This document shows, in pieces, positions 5,582 to 6,207 of a stretch of 6,207 bases of DNA. The position numbers and the translations under genes were made by a program. Position 1 is the stretch's first letter. Each line of letters starts with the position of its first letter. Location of the stretch: NCBI GenBank assembly GCA_016296565.1, contig JAEDJB010000108.1, forward strand, positions 1 through 6,207. Direction: 5' to 3'. This DNA comes from Oscillospiraceae bacterium (GTDB lineage Bacteria; Bacillota; Clostridia; Oscillospirales; Oscillospiraceae). The notes under the pieces are model-generated. The model made no database searches and was not told where the DNA came from. It was given only the letters and a program-made list of their open reading frames with translations.

Positions 5582-6207
5582 ATGACCTTTGAAGAACTCA
5601 GAGAAATGGATCAGACGTATGTCATGCAAACCTACAACCGCTTTCCCGTGGACATCGACCACGGCAAAAACGCCACCCTGTACAGTCTCTCCGGCAAGGA
5701 GTACATCGACTTTACCAGCGGCATCGGCGTGTGCTCCCTGGGCTGCGCCGACCCCCGGTGGGTCCAGGCCATCACCGACCAGGCGGGAAAGCTGGGTCAT
5801 ATCTCCAACCTGTACTACACCCAGCCCGGCCCCAAGCTGGCCAAGGCCCTCTGCCAGCGCACCGGCATGGCCTGCGCCTTCTTCGGCAACTCCGGCGCCG
5901 AGGCCAACGAGGCCATGATCAAGCTGGCCCGGAAGTACAGCTTCGATAAATACGGCAAGGGCCGCAGCACCATCATCACCCTGAACCACTCCTTCCACGG
6001 CCGCACCATCACCACCCTCACCGCCACCGGCCAGCCCGCCTACCACAACTACTTCTTCCCCCTGAACGAGGCCTTCCGGTATGCCGACCCCACCTGGGAG
6101 AGCATCTTGGAGCAGACCGGGGACGACGTGTGCGGCATTATGATGGAGCTTATCCAGGGCGAGGGCGGCGTGAACCCCCTGGACAAGGAAATGGTCCAGA
6201 AGGTGGC
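5582..6207 (+). CDS. argD: Acetylornithine aminotransferase, N-terminal part (3' end cut by window)
   Basis: ArgD is a PLP-dependent class III aminotransferase that converts N-acetylglutamate 5-semialdehyde plus glutamate into N-acetylornithine and 2-oxoglutarate, the fourth step of ornithine synthesis. The frame is open to the last base, giving 208 complete residues of about 390-400. Visible motifs are the N-terminal TYNRFPVDIDHGKNATLYSL region, FTSGIGVCSLG (44-54), the phosphate-binding GNSGAEANE (102-110), FHGRT (138-142) and ELIQGEGGV (189-197). The Schiff-base lysine lies beyond the window. The enzyme may also act on succinyl-diaminopimelate, as some ArgD proteins do, but its place beside argCJB points to arginine. 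It is separated from argB by 232 structured bases, so its expression relative to argB may differ. The 3' end cannot be assessed. Confidence 0.95.
   Translation, partial: MTFEELREMDQTYVMQTYNRFPVDIDHGKNATLYSLSGKEYIDFTSGIGVCSLGCADPRWVQAITDQAGKLGHISNLYYTQPGPKLAKALCQRTGMACAFFGNSGAEANEAMIKLARKYSFDKYGKGRSTIITLNHSFHGRTITTLTATGQPAYHNYFFPLNEAFRYADPTWESILEQTGDDVCGIMMELIQGEGGVNPLDKEMVQKV

Noticed and set aside
1..6207. Mobile element, CRISPR array, defence system or novel protein family
   Set aside because: All coding space is accounted for by six arginine-pathway genes, and there are no regularly spaced repeats, transposase-like frames or attachment-site duplications.

Overview
The window is a one-strand block of arginine-biosynthesis genes in the order argG (3' part) - argH - argC - argJ - argB - argD (5' part), all on the + strand. 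High GC with strongly GC-biased third codon positions, purine-rich AGGAGG-type ribosome binding sites and protein sequences resembling clostridial versions suggest a GC-rich Firmicute, most likely a gut Oscillospiraceae relative (Flavonifractor/Lawsonibacter-like). That placement is an inference from sequence style; no search was possible.

Layout: 1-700 is the C-terminal 232 residues of argininosuccinate synthase. The 117-base gap 701-817 holds two hairpins and the argH ribosome binding site. argH (818-2203) overlaps argC (2200-3135) through an ATGA junction. A 91-base gap with a strong ribosome binding site leads to argJ (3227-4462), and 26 bases later comes argB (4489-5349). The 232-base gap 5350-5581 is the only sizeable non-coding stretch. 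It is packed with at least five inverted repeats and ends in the ribosome binding site of argD (5582 to the window edge, open).

How the genes work together: ArgJ makes N-acetylglutamate by moving the acetyl group from N-acetylornithine to glutamate. ArgB phosphorylates it, ArgC reduces it to the semialdehyde and ArgD transaminates that to N-acetylornithine. ArgJ then releases ornithine and recycles the acetyl group. After an ornithine carbamoyltransferase step (not in the window), ArgG and ArgH convert citrulline to arginine. ArgB has the N-terminal helix and C-terminal signature of arginine-inhibited N-acetylglutamate kinases, which fits feedback control of a cyclic pathway.

I see no mobile element, CRISPR array, tRNA/rRNA or unknown protein system. 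The genes are ordinary. The parts worth a second look are the structured intergenic regions, above all 5350-5581, where stable hairpins with recurring C(UGCG)G apices and mutually exclusive pairings occur, and a few residue-level oddities in ArgJ and ArgC.
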